From NCBI RefSeq assembly GCF_026625885.1, contig NZ_CP113068.1:4092001-4156000 (forward strand): DNA of 64,000 nucleotides, given 5' to 3'. The position numbers were made by a program, and so were the translations under genes. Of the stretch, positions 63,788 through 64,000 are shown piece after piece (position 1 is the stretch's first letter; every line of letters starts with the position of its first letter). This DNA is from Roseateles sp. SL47 (lineage in GTDB: Bacteria > Pseudomonadota > Gammaproteobacteria > Burkholderiales > Burkholderiaceae_C). Below the pieces are notes generated by a model. The model did not search any database. It was given only the letters and a program-made list of their open reading frames with translations, and was not told the DNA's origin.

Positions 63788-64000
63788 TCAGCGCACCACC
63801 AGGGCCGTGGGCGTGGTGCCCGTGGTCACGGTGGACAGGAAGGTGAGGGCGCAGGCCGATCCGACGGTGTAGGCGGTGAGGGTGCCTTCGCCGCCGTTGG
63901 TGGCATAGACGTGGGTACCGTCCGGGGACACGGCCACTGCACTCACATTGGCACCCGCGCCGATGGTGGCGGCGGACAGCGGCGTCATCAGGCCGCTGGT
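63788..64000 (-). CDS. Beta-propeller (YVTN/lactonase-like) protein, C-terminal end
   Basis: Only the last 70 codons are present; the gene runs in from beyond the right edge. The segment shows one propeller blade, VSAVAVSPDGTHVYATNGGE, followed by GTLTAYTV, and a Thr/Ala-rich ending with one Cys. Such blades occur in lactonase-like and surface proteins. Nothing more can be said from the fragment. It converges with hipA. Confidence 0.75.
   Translation of the reverse strand, partial: TSGLMTPLSAATIGAGANVSAVAVSPDGTHVYATNGGEGTLTAYTVGSACALTFLSTVTTGTTPTALVVR

Overview
The window is high-GC DNA with strong G/C preference at third codon positions. Its gene content (Burkholderiales-type porin, XylH/GguB-type permease, ROK-type XylR, a TonB receptor in a pectin locus, a complete extracellular contractile injection system) suggests a beta-proteobacterium of the Burkholderiales, plausibly a Roseateles/Mitsuaria-like plant- or soil-associated organism. 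That assignment is inference from gene content only. I saw no rRNA, tRNA, CRISPR array or insertion sequence.

Layout. (1) 0-8.3 kb, pentose utilisation: the end of a sugar ABC permease, a small lipoprotein, a porin, a LacI-type regulator, xylA, xylB and a ROK regulator. The last four lie on the minus strand, with xylR and xylB overlapping. (2) 8.6-9.0 kb: a small exported protein followed by a strong hairpin. (3) 9.1-31.3 kb, minus strand: a 17-gene operon for an extracellular contractile injection system (eCIS). In transcription order it encodes a DUF4255 terminator protein, an unknown, sheath, two tube proteins, a DUF5908 peptide, a LysM adaptor, VgrG-like spike, PAAR tip, gp25, baseplate J-like protein, a fibre-like protein, a second large baseplate protein, tape measure, AAA+ ATPase, a 983-residue membrane protein and a DUF4157 protein. 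(4) 31.6-36.3 kb: a divergent 1151-residue regulator (winged helix, STAND-type NTPase, one membrane segment, TPR-like tail), then a lower-GC patch with a 165-residue unknown protein and two 54-residue paralogous peptides carrying a double-glycine leader-like motif. All three end in a similar PEV...SS tail. (5) 36.3-38.7 kb: a DUF4239-like membrane protein and a NarL-type two-component pair. (6) 39.0-55.4 kb, pectin catabolism: kdgK, a rhamnogalacturonan acetylesterase, a TonB receptor, kdgF, kduI, kduD, a Tog-type ABC importer, oligogalacturonate lyase, a fused pectin methylesterase-pectate lyase, and a KdgR-type IclR regulator. (7) 55.4-64 kb: an unknown protein, a subtype B tannase-like esterase, a LysR/YeiH divergent pair, an unknown, a YoaK/DUF1275 protein, a HipBA module and the edge of a beta-propeller protein.

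How the genes work together. The secreted esterase-lyase fusion, acetylesterase and TonB receptor would cut and import pectin fragments. The Tog transporter moves them to the cytoplasm, Ogl/KdgF/KduI/KduD convert them to 2-keto-3-deoxygluconate, and KdgK phosphorylates that. KdgR-like palindromes lie before kdgF/kduI and kdgK. The eCIS operon is structurally complete but has no obvious classical toxin. The most novel part is the peptide patch at 35.0-36.3 kb beside the eCIS regulator.
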